Below, piece after piece: positions 14,939 to 24,277 of a DNA stretch of 44,702 nucleotides. Position 1 is the stretch's first letter; the number at the start of each line of letters is the position of its first letter. A program made the position numbers and the translations under genes. The stretch is from Trinickia mobilis. Lineage in GTDB: Bacteria > Pseudomonadota > Gammaproteobacteria > Burkholderiales > Burkholderiaceae. Under the pieces are notes generated by a model. That model did not search any database, was not told the DNA's origin, and worked only from the letters and a program-made list of their open reading frames with translations. The stretch lies in the NCBI RefSeq assembly GCF_017315705.1, contig NZ_JAFLRF010000044.1, positions 1 to 44,702 of the forward strand. Direction: 5' to 3'.

Positions 14939-17900
14939 ATGTGGATCGTCAGGGTAGCACTCAGAAGGCCCTATACTTTTATCGTCCTGGCCTTGCTGCT
15001 CGGCATCATCGGGCCGCTCGCCGTGCTGCGCACGCCAACGGATATCTTTCCCAATATCAACATTCCGGTCGTCAGCGTCATCTGGACCTATAGCGGCCTG
15101 CCGCCGAACGAGATGAGCGACCGGATCGCCGGGAACTTCGAGCGTTTCACGCTCGCCACGGTCAACAATATCGAGCACATCGAGTCACAGTCGCTCTCGG
15201 GTGTTTCGGTCATCAAGTACTTCTTTCACCCCGGCACGAACGTCGACTTGTCGATCAGTCAGCTGACGGCGGGTGCGCAATCGTGGCTGAAGCAATTGCC
15301 CCCAGGGAGCACGCCGCCGCTCATCCTCTCCTATAACGCCTCCAGCGTTCCCATCATTCAGCTGGCGCTTTCCAGCAAGACCATTCCGGAGCAGGGTCTC
15401 TACGACCTCGCCAACAATTTCGTCAGAACGCAGCTCGCCGGCGTCGCGGGTGCGTCGATTCCGTTTCCGTACGGGGGGCGTACGCGCCAAGTGCAGGTCG
15501 ATCTCGATCAGCGGCTGCTGCAGGCGCGCGGCGTTTCGGCCGACGACGTCGTCAACGCGATCAACGCGCAGAACCTGATCATCCCGGCCGGCACGCAGAA
15601 GGTAGGAGAGTTCGAGTACAACATCAAATTGAACGGCAGTCCGGTTGCCGTCCAGGACCTCAACGACCTGCCGATCAAGACGGTCAACGGCACGGTCGTC
15701 TACGTCCACGACGTGGCGCATGTGCGCGACGGCTCGGCGCCGCAGACCAACATCGTCCGCGTCGACGGCCGGCACGCGTCGCTGATGACGATCCAGAAGA
15801 CAGGCACCGCGTCGACCCTCGATATCATCGGCCAGATCAAAGCGCTGCTGCCATCCGTGCGCAACGCGTCGCCGCCCGCGCTCGACATCCAGCCGATCGG
15901 CGATCAATCGGTGTTCGTGAAGGCGGCCATCAGCGGCGTGGTGCGCGAAGGGGTCATCGCCGCCGCGTTGACCGCGCTCATGATCCTGCTCTTCCTCGGA
16001 AGCTGGCGCTCGACGCTCATCATCACCATTTCGATCCCGCTGTCGGTGCTCTGCTCGCTGATCGGGCTGTCGCTTCTGGGCGAGACGATCAACATCATGA
16101 CGCTGGGGGGACTGGCGCTCGCCGTCGGCATTCTGGTCGACGACGCCACGGTCGCCATCGAAAGCATCAATGCCCATCTCGAGCGCGGCGCCGAAGTCGA
16201 GGCGGCCATCCTCGCAGGCGCTCAGGAGATCGCCGTGCCGGCATTGGTCGCCACACTGTGCATATGCATCGTTTTCGTGCCGATGTTCTTCCTGTCCGGC
16301 GTCGCGCGCTACCTCTTCGTGCCGCTGGCGGAGGCGATCGTCTTCGCCATGCTCGCCTCCTATGTGCTCTCCCGCACGCTGATCCCAACCCTCGCGAAGT
16401 ACTGGCTGCGGATGCACGAGGGGCACGGCGCGGAGCACGGCTCGCGCAATCCGCTCGTCAGACTGCAGGATGCCTTCCAGCGCGGCTTCGAGGCACTGCG
16501 GCAGCGCTACCATCGGATCCTGGCGCGAATGATTGCACGGCGCCGCATCTTCATCCCCGTGTTCCTCGGCTGCATGCTGGCGTCGCTTGCGCTCGTCCCG
16601 TGGCTCGGCAGCAACTTCTTTCCGTCGGTCGACAGCGGTCAGATCAAGCTGCACCTGCGCGGCCATGCCGGCCTGCGGGTCGAGGAAACCGCGCGGCTCA
16701 CCGACGACGTCGAGGCGGCCGTGCGGAACACCATTCCGGGCGCCGAGATATCGAGCGTGGTCGACAACGTCGGCCTGCCGATCAGCGGCATCAACCTCTC
16801 GTACAGCAACTCCGCTCCGACCACCGCCGCCGATGCCGACATCCTCATCACGCTGAAAGAGAAGCATCGTCCGACCGCGGACTACGTCCGTCAGTTGCGG
16901 GCATCGTTGCCCAAGGCGTTTCCGGGCGTCAGCTTCGCTTTCCTGCCTGCCGACATCGTCAGCCAGATTCTGAATTTCGGCGCCCCGGCGCCCATCGATA
17001 TCCAGGTCAGCGGATTCAACGTCGAGGCCAACAACGCGTTCGCGCAAAAGCTGCAAGAGCAGGTCCGGCACGTGTCGGGCATTGCCGATGTGCGCATTCA
17101 GCAGGACCTCGACTATCCGGAGTTCGACGTCAAGGTCGACCGCAGCCGCGCGCAGGATGTGGGCCTGTCCCAGCGCGAGGTGGCCAACGTCCTGCTGTTC
17201 ACGCTGACGGGCAGCTTCCAGACCAGCCCGACGTTCTGGCTCGACACGAAAAACGGCGTCTCCTATCCAATCGTCACCCAGACACCGCAGCCGCAGCTCG
17301 ATTCCCTGGACGCGCTTCGCAACGTGCCGCTCACCACGGCAGGCGGCCAGGCGCAAATCCTGGGGGCAGTCAGCACGATCACGCGCAGCGTGGGACCGGC
17401 TGTGGTCTCGCACTACAACGTGAAGCCGACGATCGACATCTACGCCGCCGTGCAGGACCGCGATCTCGGTGCCGTTGCGACGGACGTCAACAAGCTCGTC
17501 GATGCGGCGCAAAAGAATCTGCCGCGCGGCTCGTCCATCGTGGTGCGCGGCCAGGTGCAGACGATGCAGACGTCCTTCGCGGGCCTCTTCGGCGGTCTCG
17601 CTTTCGCGATCCTGCTCGTCTATTTGCTCATCGTCATCAATTTCCAGTCCTGGACCGACGCCTTCATCATCGTCACGGCGCTGCCCGCCGCGCTGGCCGG
17701 CATCGTCTGGATGTTGTTCCTGACCCGCACGCCGCTCTCCGTGCCGGCGCTCACCGGCGCAATCATGAGCGTCGGCGTGGCGACCGCGAACAGCATCCTG
17801 GTGGTGAGCTTCGCCCGCGATCGTCTGCTCGAGGTAGGCGGCGACGCGCTGAAGGCAGCGACCGACGCCGGCTTCTCCCGCTTCCGCCCCGTGCTGATGA

Positions 17901-18133
17901 CAGCGCTCGCGATGGTCATCGGCATGGTGCCGATGGCGCTGGGCCTCGGCGACGGCGGCGAACAGAACGCGCCGCTCGGCCGCGCCGTCATCGGCGGGCT
18001 CGGCTTCGCCACCGTCGCCACCCTGCTCTTTGTGCCCGCCGTGTTCAGCCTGATCCACGGCCGTAAAAAGAAGGCGCCGGCACCCGGCCCCACGCAACGA
18101 CGAGAATTGGATACGGAGTTTGAACATGAGTGA
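14939..18133 (+). CDS. RND efflux transporter permease
   Basis: A 1064-residue inner-membrane proton-driven pump of the AcrB/MdtB superfamily. It has one N-terminal transmembrane segment, a large periplasmic porter loop, the core segments with GGLALAVGILVDDATVAIE (the essential paired aspartates), a second periplasmic loop and a C-terminal membrane bundle with the repeated family motif ALTGAIMSVGVATANSIL. Full length for the family. ATG 14939 follows a GGAG site. Its end overlaps the adaptor start by 8 bp. The order permease-adaptor-channel differs from the usual adaptor-permease-channel arrangement. Confidence 0.95.
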   Translation: MWIVRVALRRPYTFIVLALLLGIIGPLAVLRTPTDIFPNINIPVVSVIWTYSGLPPNEMSDRIAGNFERFTLATVNNIEHIESQSLSGVSVIKYFFHPGTNVDLSISQLTAGAQSWLKQLPPGSTPPLILSYNASSVPIIQLALSSKTIPEQGLYDLANNFVRTQLAGVAGASIPFPYGGRTRQVQVDLDQRLLQARGVSADDVVNAINAQNLIIPAGTQKVGEFEYNIKLNGSPVAVQDLNDLPIKTVNGTVVYVHDVAHVRDGSAPQTNIVRVDGRHASLMTIQKTGTASTLDIIGQIKALLPSVRNASPPALDIQPIGDQSVFVKAAISGVVREGVIAAALTALMILLFLGSWRSTLIITISIPLSVLCSLIGLSLLGETINIMTLGGLALAVGILVDDATVAIESINAHLERGAEVEAAILAGAQEIAVPALVATLCICIVFVPMFFLSGVARYLFVPLAEAIVFAMLASYVLSRTLIPTLAKYWLRMHEGHGAEHGSRNPLVRLQDAFQRGFEALRQRYHRILARMIARRRIFIPVFLGCMLASLALVPWLGSNFFPSVDSGQIKLHLRGHAGLRVEETARLTDDVEAAVRNTIPGAEISSVVDNVGLPISGINLSYSNSAPTTAADADILITLKEKHRPTADYVRQLRASLPKAFPGVSFAFLPADIVSQILNFGAPAPIDIQVSGFNVEANNAFAQKLQEQVRHVSGIADVRIQQDLDYPEFDVKVDRSRAQDVGLSQREVANVLLFTLTGSFQTSPTFWLDTKNGVSYPIVTQTPQPQLDSLDALRNVPLTTAGGQAQILGAVSTITRSVGPAVVSHYNVKPTIDIYAAVQDRDLGAVATDVNKLVDAAQKNLPRGSSIVVRGQVQTMQTSFAGLFGGLAFAILLVYLLIVINFQSWTDAFIIVTALPAALAGIVWMLFLTRTPLSVPALTGAIMSVGVATANSILVVSFARDRLLEVGGDALKAATDAGFSRFRPVLMTALAMVIGMVPMALGLGDGGEQNAPLGRAVIGGLGFATVATLLFVPAVFSLIHGRKKKAPAPGPTQRRELDTEFEHE

Positions 18134-19286
18134 ACATCAACTGCAAGGGCGCAAGCTGCTCCCGCTGTGCGGCGCGGTGCTCGTGATCGGCGCGGTCGCC
18201 TGGGGCATCTGGTCGCGCGGCAGTGCCGAGGCGGCGCTCGTCAAGGTGACCAACGACGAGGCGATGCCGACAGTCTCCGTGATCCCGGCCGCCGCCGGCC
18301 CCGCCGACGAAGCGCTCGTGCTTCCCGGCACGGTGCAGGCCGAATACGAGACGCCGATCTACGCGCGCACCAGCGGCTACGTGAAGCACTGGTACACCGA
18401 CATCGGCACGCGCGTGAAGGCCGGGACGCTCCTTGCCGAGATCGACTCGCCCGAAGTCGACCAGCAGCTCCGCCAGGCCAAGGCCGACCTGGCAACGGCA
18501 AAGGCGAACAACCTCATTGCGCAGGAAACGGCGAAACGCGTCCACGCGTTGCTGCCGACGCAATCCGTCTCGGCCGAGCAGGACGATCAGGCAACCAGCG
18601 ATGCCGCGGCCAAGGCCGCGCTCGTCGCCGCCGCCGAGGCGAATGTCGAGCGTCTGACTCAACTGGTCGGGTTCGAGCGAGTCGCGGCGCCCTACGACGG
18701 GGTCGTCACGGCGCGCGAAACCGATGTCGGCGACCTGATCAATGCCGGCAGCGGCAGCGGGCCGGAACTCTTCCGGGTCGCCGATACCAGCAAGCTCAGG
18801 ATCTATGTCCAGGTGCCGCAGAGCTACGCGGCGCTCGTGAAGCCCGGCGTCACGGCCGCGCTGCAGTTCCCGGAATATCCGGGCCGGACCTTCCCGGCGA
18901 ACTTCACGCGCTCGGCCGACGCGATCAATCCGAGCGCGCGGACCCTGCTCGTCGAACTCGAAACCGACAACGCGAGCGGCGAGCTGTTTCCCGGCGGCTA
19001 TACCGATGTCCACTTCGAGGTGCCGGTCGCGCAGCGCGGCGTGAACATTCCGGCCAACGCGCTGCTGTTTCGGGCCGAAGGGGTACGCGTGGCGAGCGTC
19101 GCAAGCAGTGGCCTCGTCGCGCTGCATACGGTCACGCTAGGCCGCGATTTCGGTCCCACAGTCGAAGTCACGACTGGGGTGGCGCCGGGCGAGAAGATCA
19201 TCCTCAACCCGCCTGCGTCGCTCGCCGACGGCGAGCGAGTGCGGGTGCAGAGCGATCGCGATCCGGCTCCAGGAGGCCGGTCATGA
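18126..19286 (+). CDS. RND periplasmic adaptor (HlyD/membrane fusion family)
   Basis: A 386-residue adaptor linking the pump to the outer-membrane channel. The N-terminus has a membrane anchor (LLPLCGAVLVIGAVAWGIW). The lipoyl half-motifs are seen in YARTSGYVKHWYTDIGTRVK and FERVAAPYDGVVTARETDVG, separated by a helical hairpin rich in Ala/Lys. The beta-barrel and membrane-proximal domains follow. ATG 18126 is preferred over TTG 18120; a CGGAG site is suitably placed. The stop overlaps the ATG of the next gene (ATGA). Confidence 0.93.
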   Translation: MSEHQLQGRKLLPLCGAVLVIGAVAWGIWSRGSAEAALVKVTNDEAMPTVSVIPAAAGPADEALVLPGTVQAEYETPIYARTSGYVKHWYTDIGTRVKAGTLLAEIDSPEVDQQLRQAKADLATAKANNLIAQETAKRVHALLPTQSVSAEQDDQATSDAAAKAALVAAAEANVERLTQLVGFERVAAPYDGVVTARETDVGDLINAGSGSGPELFRVADTSKLRIYVQVPQSYAALVKPGVTAALQFPEYPGRTFPANFTRSADAINPSARTLLVELETDNASGELFPGGYTDVHFEVPVAQRGVNIPANALLFRAEGVRVASVASSGLVALHTVTLGRDFGPTVEVTTGVAPGEKIILNPPASLADGERVRVQSDRDPAPGGRS

Positions 19287-20755
19287 AGCGATTTCTAAAA
19301 TGCGGCGTACCGCTCGTCGCGTGCCTGCTCTCCGCCTGCAATTTCGCGCCGAAATACGCGCCGCCGCCCGTTGCGACGCCCGCCGGCTTTAAGGAGTCCG
19401 CGGACTGGACGCCGGCGACGCCGCAGGATTCGGCGCCGCGCGGGCGATGGTGGCAGATCTTCCAGGACCCGGCGCTCGACCGGCTGGAAGACCAGGTGAC
19501 GGCCGCGAACCAGAACCTGAAGGCTGCGGTCGCCCAGTACGACGAAGCGCGCGCCGACGCAAAGACGGCGCAGGCCGACTATTACCCCACGCTCGACGCG
19601 AGCGGGTCCGCGTTGCGCGAGGGCTTGTCGCGCGACGCGGCGAATCCGTTGCCGAACCGATCGTTCAAGAACTACAGCCTCGGACTCGACTTCGATTACG
19701 AAATCGACGTCTGGGGCCGCGTGCGCAACCAGGCGAAGGCCGGCGCGGACCGGGAGCAGGCCAGCGCCGGCGATCTCGCCACGGTGGATCTGAGCCTCCA
19801 TGCGGAGCTCGCCAACGACTACTTCATCCTGCGCGGCGACGATGCCGAACAGGACGTGCTCGACCGGACGGTCGAGAACTATCGCAAAGCGCTGGAGCTT
19901 ACGCAGGCGAGGTTCGACATCGGGTACGCGGCAAAGCCGGACGTCTCCGCGGCCGAGGCCCAGTTCGAAAGCGCTACGACGCAGGCCACCGAGATCCGGC
20001 TGAAGCGGACGAATCTCGAACACGCCGTCGCGATCCTCACGGGACAGCCGCCGGCGGGCTTCGCGCTGCCTGAAAACAAGCTCGATGCAACGCCGCCCGA
20101 CGTCGCGCCGGTACTGCCGGCCGCCCTGCTCGAGCGGCGTCCCGACATCGCGGCGGCGGAACGCCGGGTCGCGGCCGCCAATGCGGACATTGGCGTCGCC
20201 AAGGCCGCCTATTACCCGGCCTTCAATTTGAACGCGCTGCTCGGTGTCGAGGCAGCCATGCCGAACCACCTCTTCACGGCACCTGCGCAAGCGTGGTCGC
20301 TGGGCCCTTCCGCCGTCGTGAACCTCTTTGACGGCGGCAAGCGTCGTGCGCTCAACGACCGCGCCCGCGCTTCCTATGAGGAGGCCGCGGCACAATACCG
20401 CCAGACCGTACTCGATGCGTACGGCGAGGTCGAGGACAGTCTCGCGTCGCTGCGCCTCCTCGCTCGCGAGGCCATCAGCCAGCAGGCGGCCGTGACCGCC
20501 GCCGCGGATTCGACGGCACAGGCGACGCATCTCTATTCCGGGGGGCTGGCCAACTACTACAACGTCATCGTGGCGCAGAACATCGAGCTCACCGCACGAC
20601 TGACGCAGGTCGACATCGCGACGCGCCGGATGACCGCCGACGTGTCGCTCATCAAGGCGCTTGGCGGCGGCTGGCAGCGCAAGGACGGGCTGGCGCCCGG
20701 CACCACGACCGACTCGGTCGCTTTCCTTCATCGCCGAAACGATCCCTCTTTGTAG
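19283..20755 (+). CDS. Outer-membrane efflux lipoprotein (NodT/TolC-like)
   Basis: A 490-residue outer-membrane factor. The signal peptide ends in a lipobox (LLSAC, Cys19), so it is probably lipid-anchored. Two copies of the OEP repeat follow; WWQIFQDPALDRLEDQ begins the mature channel domain and ALLERRPDIAAAERRVAAAN marks the second repeat. It forms the exit duct for the RND pump. The start overlaps the adaptor stop and is preceded by AGGAGG, so the three genes form a tightly coupled operon. Confidence 0.93.
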   Translation: MKRFLKCGVPLVACLLSACNFAPKYAPPPVATPAGFKESADWTPATPQDSAPRGRWWQIFQDPALDRLEDQVTAANQNLKAAVAQYDEARADAKTAQADYYPTLDASGSALREGLSRDAANPLPNRSFKNYSLGLDFDYEIDVWGRVRNQAKAGADREQASAGDLATVDLSLHAELANDYFILRGDDAEQDVLDRTVENYRKALELTQARFDIGYAAKPDVSAAEAQFESATTQATEIRLKRTNLEHAVAILTGQPPAGFALPENKLDATPPDVAPVLPAALLERRPDIAAAERRVAAANADIGVAKAAYYPAFNLNALLGVEAAMPNHLFTAPAQAWSLGPSAVVNLFDGGKRRALNDRARASYEEAAAQYRQTVLDAYGEVEDSLASLRLLAREAISQQAAVTAAADSTAQATHLYSGGLANYYNVIVAQNIELTARLTQVDIATRRMTADVSLIKALGGGWQRKDGLAPGTTTDSVAFLHRRNDPSL

Positions 20756-20768
20756 GCGGACGCGAAGT

Positions 20769-21812
20769 ATGGATACCATCAGAAACATGAAGGCTTTTGT
20801 CGCGGTCGCAGAAACCAGCAGCTTCACGAAAGCGGCACATCAGTTGTCAACGACGCTGCCTGTGATATCGCGCTGGATCTCCGAGCTCGAAGGTCATCTG
20901 CGCACTCGCCTCTTGAACCGCACGACACGCCGTGTCGCGTTGACCGAAGCCGGCCAGCGGTATTTAGAACGTTGCCGCGAGATTCTGGCATCGGTCGCCG
21001 CAGCCGAAGCGGAGGCTTCGGACGCCCGTGCCATTCCGGCAGGGACACTCAGGATTCATGCGATGTCGAGCATCGGCCAGAACTACGTCATACCTGCGAT
21101 TGCCGCCTATCAGGCGTGCTATCCGGAAGTCACCGTCGACCTGACGCTGACGCAGGGCGTGCCGGACCTTCTGGAAGAAGGCTACGACGTGGCGATCCGG
21201 CTGTCGCGCGATGCGCTGCCGGATTCGAACCTCGTTTCCCATCATCTGGGGGCTATCCGCACGGTCCTGTGCGCCGCGCCGCGCTATCTCGAGGTCCATG
21301 GCACGCCTCGCACCGTGAAAGATCTCGCGCGCCATTCGTGCCTGCAGCTGGCGCTGCCCATGTTTGCGTCGGACCGATGGCTGCTCATCGGCCCGGACGG
21401 AGAACGCGAATTCCAGCTTCCCGCCAGCCGCTTCAAGGTGAACATGCCCGACGCGATGGCGGTGGCATTGCACGAAGGCATGGGCATCGGGACCCTTCCG
21501 ACGCTCGCCATCCGTTCCGCTTTGCGAGCGGGCTCCCTGGTCAGGGTGCTGCCCGACTATCATCTGCAGGAGCTCAATGTCTACGCGGTTTACGCTTCCC
21601 GACAATATCTCGATGCGAAGATCAGGACGTGGGTCCAGTTCGTCCGGGAATGGATAACCGACGCGATACGCGCAGACGACATAGGCATTGCCGGTACGCC
21701 TGGGAAAGACGTTGAACCGAGATTGCCGCGAAACATGGCAAGCGTGCGGGACGGCAGTTCAGCGGACTTCGCGCGGCCCGTTTCCACCGCTTCAACTCGG
21801 GTGCTGTGCTGA
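20769..21812 (+). CDS. LysR family transcriptional regulator
   Basis: A 347-residue regulator 13 bp after the efflux channel gene and probably in the same transcript. The helix-turn-helix is at residues about 5-62 (FTKAAHQLSTTLPVISRWIS, then LRTRLLNRTTRRVALTE). The effector domain follows with LLEEGYDVAIRLSRDALPDS. It is about 45 residues longer than usual at the C-terminus; the extension after about residue 305 is low complexity and may be read-through into former intergenic DNA. It could regulate the upstream pump. Confidence 0.9.
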   Translation: MDTIRNMKAFVAVAETSSFTKAAHQLSTTLPVISRWISELEGHLRTRLLNRTTRRVALTEAGQRYLERCREILASVAAAEAEASDARAIPAGTLRIHAMSSIGQNYVIPAIAAYQACYPEVTVDLTLTQGVPDLLEEGYDVAIRLSRDALPDSNLVSHHLGAIRTVLCAAPRYLEVHGTPRTVKDLARHSCLQLALPMFASDRWLLIGPDGEREFQLPASRFKVNMPDAMAVALHEGMGIGTLPTLAIRSALRAGSLVRVLPDYHLQELNVYAVYASRQYLDAKIRTWVQFVREWITDAIRADDIGIAGTPGKDVEPRLPRNMASVRDGSSADFARPVSTASTRVLC

Positions 21813-21889
21813 GAAACAGGTAGAAATCCGCGGCGCCGCGCTCCGATTCGCTCGAACGCGCGCGCACCGCTTCCGACTGCCCGCCGACA

Positions 21890-22276
21890 TCAATGGTCGT
21901 GATCGTGATGCCAGTCGCCGCCGCCATGATCGTGATGCCACTCCGCCTCGCGCTCGTGGTGCCGGTCGTCGTGCTCGTGATCCCAGCCATGGTGCCGTTC
22001 CTCCCACTCGCGGCGCCCCCAGTAGCGATCGCCGTCGTAGTAGCGCTCGCCGTACCAGCCGGGACTCACCACGACCACACCGGGTTCAGGAGGCGGCGCA
22101 TAAACGACAGGCGGCGGCGGTGCGTAGACCACCGGTGGAGGCGGGGGCGCATACACGACCCCGGGAATGCCGATATCGACACCGACATCGACGTGCGCGA
22201 ACGCCGCGGACGATGCCCCAATTCCAGCGCCTGCAATCAGTGCTAACGCAATCCAGCGGCTTCGTGTGAGGGCCAT
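21890..22276 (-). CDS. Small exported Pro/Tyr-repeat and His-rich protein
   Basis: A 128-residue protein with a signal peptide (ALALIAGAGIGASSAAFA, cleaved before HVDVGVD). The middle has three near-repeats of VVYAPPPP. The last 45 residues are extremely rich in His and Asp/Glu (HDHDH at the very end), suggesting metal binding in the periplasm or cell surface. The family is known from many proteobacteria without assigned function. MALTRSR at 22276 was chosen because it starts the signal peptide. Confidence 0.8.
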   Translation of the reverse strand: MALTRSRWIALALIAGAGIGASSAAFAHVDVGVDIGIPGVVYAPPPPPVVYAPPPPVVYAPPPEPGVVVVSPGWYGERYYDGDRYWGRREWEERHHGWDHEHDDRHHEREAEWHHDHGGGDWHHDHDH

Positions 22277-22566
22277 GATTTTTCTCGGGTATGTGGGTTT
22301 AAGCAAAGGAATGCACAGTCGTTTTCGCTACGCTCAGTCGCAGTCGCGGCAGTAGCCTTCACAGCAGCTGTCAATGAAGCGCACTTTATCGAGACGGCAT
22401 ACCGCGCGTGTGTTTTTGTGTATCCAAAGGTGTCACATGTAACCCGTGTGCGGCCGAGAAATATCCGGTTTCAGAACTCACAACGCGCAGGTCAACAGCG
22501 CGCTCTGCCAAGGCGTTATGGAGGGGAACGGCGCAACGCCAACCCCATCGCCGAGCGGAGCGAAAC

Positions 22567-22839
22567 ATGAAGACCCCAATCGAGGATTCCTTGCGCGGCC
22601 AAGTCGAGAAATGGCTCGCGCCGGAGTGGGCGGCGGCGGTGCGGGTCACGGCGTTCGGCCGTACCCGCTTTGATGGAGGGCGCTACGTTTGCGTCGAAGC
22701 GTTATCGCGATCCGGCGTGCGTGCCTTGTATTTCTTCCGCCATGGCGACGGCAGTTGGCGCGTGTATCCCGGCTCAGCGCGCAACCGGCGTCGCGCGATA
22801 CCCTCGCCGGCCGACGGCCAGCGTGAGCATCGCCGATAG
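22567..22839 (+). CDS. Conserved hypothetical protein, small cytosolic
   Basis: A 90-residue protein starting MKTPIEDSLRGQVEKWLAPE with a central VTAFGRTRFDGGRYVCVEAL and ALYFFRHGDGSWRVYP, which looks like a compact beta-rich fold. I recall similar short hypothetical proteins in Burkholderia relatives but no function. There is no signal peptide. Its 3' end overlaps the converging MFS gene by 66 bp; the last 20 residues are basic and may not be conserved. Confidence 0.6.
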   Translation: MKTPIEDSLRGQVEKWLAPEWAAAVRVTAFGRTRFDGGRYVCVEALSRSGVRALYFFRHGDGSWRVYPGSARNRRRAIPSPADGQREHRR

Positions 22840-24108
22840 CGCAAGACTCGCCGCGACGACATAGAGCCCCGCTGCGTATCCGCCCGTCAGCGTCTTCAGC
22901 CAGCCGATCGCGAACGGCCCGACGAATCCGCCGAGGTTGCCGATCGAATTGATCATCGCGATGCCGGCCGCGGCGCCGGCACCCGAGAGGAACGTGCTCG
23001 GCATCGCCCAAAGCGGCGCCTTGGCGGCGCTGATGCCCACGTTGACGATGACGAGCGCGAGCACCACGCTCAACGCGGAATCCGCGAAGCCGGCCCAGGC
23101 GAGTCCCGCGCACGCCGCAGCGCAAGGAATCACGACGTGCCAGGTCCGCTCGCCGCTGCGGTCGGAACGGCGCGCCCAGAGCACCATTCCGATGACGGCG
23201 AGCACGCTCGGAATCGCGTTCAACGCGCCCGTCTCCAACGAGGAGAATCCGAACTGGCGGATGATCAGCGGGGCCCACAGGCCGAGCGTATAGAGGCCCG
23301 CGGACGTGCCGAAGTAAATCATCGCCATCACCCACACGCGCGGGTCGCGCAGCGCGCCCAACGCGCCTGCCACGTGCCCGCCTTCCGACTCCCGTCCGCG
23401 GCGCTCTTCGCGCAGCGTTGCCGTGAGCCAGGCCTTTTCGTCGTCGGCGAGCCAGGCCGCCTTGGCAGGCGAATCCGTCAGCGCTTTCAGCACGACGAAG
23501 CCGAGCGCAATGGCAGGGATGGCCTCGATGATGAAGAGCCATTGCCAGTCCTTGAGACCGGCCATGGCGGGCATTTGCATGATGGCGCCGGAAATCGGCG
23601 AGCCGATCGCCGTCGACAACGGCGCCGCCGCCATGAACGCCGCGGCGGCCAGGGCGCGTTGGCGCGCTGGAAACCACTCGCTCAGATAAAGGATGATGCC
23701 CGGGAAGAAGCCCGCTTCCGCCACGCCGAGCAGAAAGCGCAACGCGTAAAACGACTTCTCTCCGGTGACGAAGGCCGACGCCACCGACACGAGCCCCCAC
23801 GTCACCATGACGCGCGCGATCCACACCCGCGCGCCGACCTTGTGCAGGATCAGGTTCGACGGCACTTCGAACAGGAAATAGCCGAGAAAGAAGATGCCTC
23901 CGCCGAGGCCGAACATCGTCGGCGTGAGTCCGAGGTCCTGGTTCATCGTCAGCGCCGCGAAGCCGACATTCACGCGGTCGAGGAAGCTGACGAAATAAAG
24001 CAGCATGACGAACGGCAGGATGCGCCAGATCAGCTTGCGCACCACACGGGTTTCCAAGTCCGCCCCCTCGGGGGGCAGCGAGCGAATGTGAGCGTGGGGG
24101 TCGGTCAT
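22774..24108 (-). CDS. ttuB: MFS transporter, anion:cation symporter type (tartrate-like importer)
   Basis: A 444-residue inner-membrane transporter with 12 hydrophobic segments. The family marks are VVRKLIWRILPFVMLLYFVS, then LDRVNVGFAALTMNQDLG, and GVAEAGFFPGIILYLSEWFP, characteristic of the anion:cation symporter group that includes TtuB and phthalate/glucarate carriers. The neighbouring tartrate-type dehydrogenase points to a hydroxydicarboxylate substrate. Residues 1-17 (MTDPHAHIRSLPPEGAD) are encoded by a partial copy of a palindromic repeat, and the ATG overlaps the stop of the 28-codon leader. The symbol is by context and homology only. Confidence 0.85.
   Translation of the reverse strand: MTDPHAHIRSLPPEGADLETRVVRKLIWRILPFVMLLYFVSFLDRVNVGFAALTMNQDLGLTPTMFGLGGGIFFLGYFLFEVPSNLILHKVGARVWIARVMVTWGLVSVASAFVTGEKSFYALRFLLGVAEAGFFPGIILYLSEWFPARQRALAAAAFMAAAPLSTAIGSPISGAIMQMPAMAGLKDWQWLFIIEAIPAIALGFVVLKALTDSPAKAAWLADDEKAWLTATLREERRGRESEGGHVAGALGALRDPRVWVMAMIYFGTSAGLYTLGLWAPLIIRQFGFSSLETGALNAIPSVLAVIGMVLWARRSDRSGERTWHVVIPCAAACAGLAWAGFADSALSVVLALVIVNVGISAAKAPLWAMPSTFLSGAGAAAGIAMINSIGNLGGFVGPFAIGWLKTLTGGYAAGLYVVAASLALSAMLTLAVGRRGYRATPVAR
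24060..24108 (-). repeat. Partial PPEGAD palindromic repeat inside the MFS gene
   Basis: The first 49 nt of the repeat family are repeated here in tandem after the full copy. It contains only the first hairpin (GCCCCC-TCG-GGGGGC on the plus strand, 24062-24076) and supplies the first 16-17 codons of the MFS protein before family-like sequence resumes at LETRVVRKL. Confidence 0.8.
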
Positions 24109-24191
24109 GATGCCTCCCGCCGGGCCGCCCCAAGGGAGGCATCCGCCCCCTCGGGGGGCAGCGAACGATAGTGAGCGTGGGGGTCGGTCAT
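24105..24191 (-). repeat. PPEGAD palindromic cassette, copy 1, with 28-codon leader
   Basis: An 87-nt unit reads as MTDPHAHYRSLPPEGADASL followed by GAARREAS and a TGA that overlaps the MFS ATG at 24108. It contains a first hairpin (24145-24159) and a second, perfect 10-bp stem: GATGCCTCCC at 24109-24118 pairs with GGGAGGCATC at 24134-24143 across a 15-nt loop. On the leftward transcript the GGGAGG arm is the ribosome-binding site of the MFS gene, so the hairpin would hide it unless the leader is translated. A weak GGAGA site precedes the leader ATG. Confidence 0.8.
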
Positions 24192-24277
24192 ATTGTCTCC
24201 GTCGAGACGCCCGTGGCGTGTGCGCCCGGGCGTCTTCTTGATGTGCGTTTGCGGCTGCGTTTGCGTCCTTAGGCGGC

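Noticed and set aside
16258-18066. A 602-codon plus-strand frame inside the RND permease gene
   Set aside because: Alternate-frame shadow rich in Arg/Ala with no family features; overlaps essential pump motifs.
15185-18127. A 980-codon open frame on the minus strand
   Set aside because: It is the mirror of the RND permease gene in GC-rich DNA; its composition is Arg/Asp/His-rich with no domain, while the plus strand encodes a complete pump.
18167-19282. N-terminal 372 codons fused in frame to the outer-membrane channel
   Set aside because: This is the +1-type shadow of the adaptor gene. The channel's own ATG at 19283 has an AGGAGG site and starts a lipoprotein signal.
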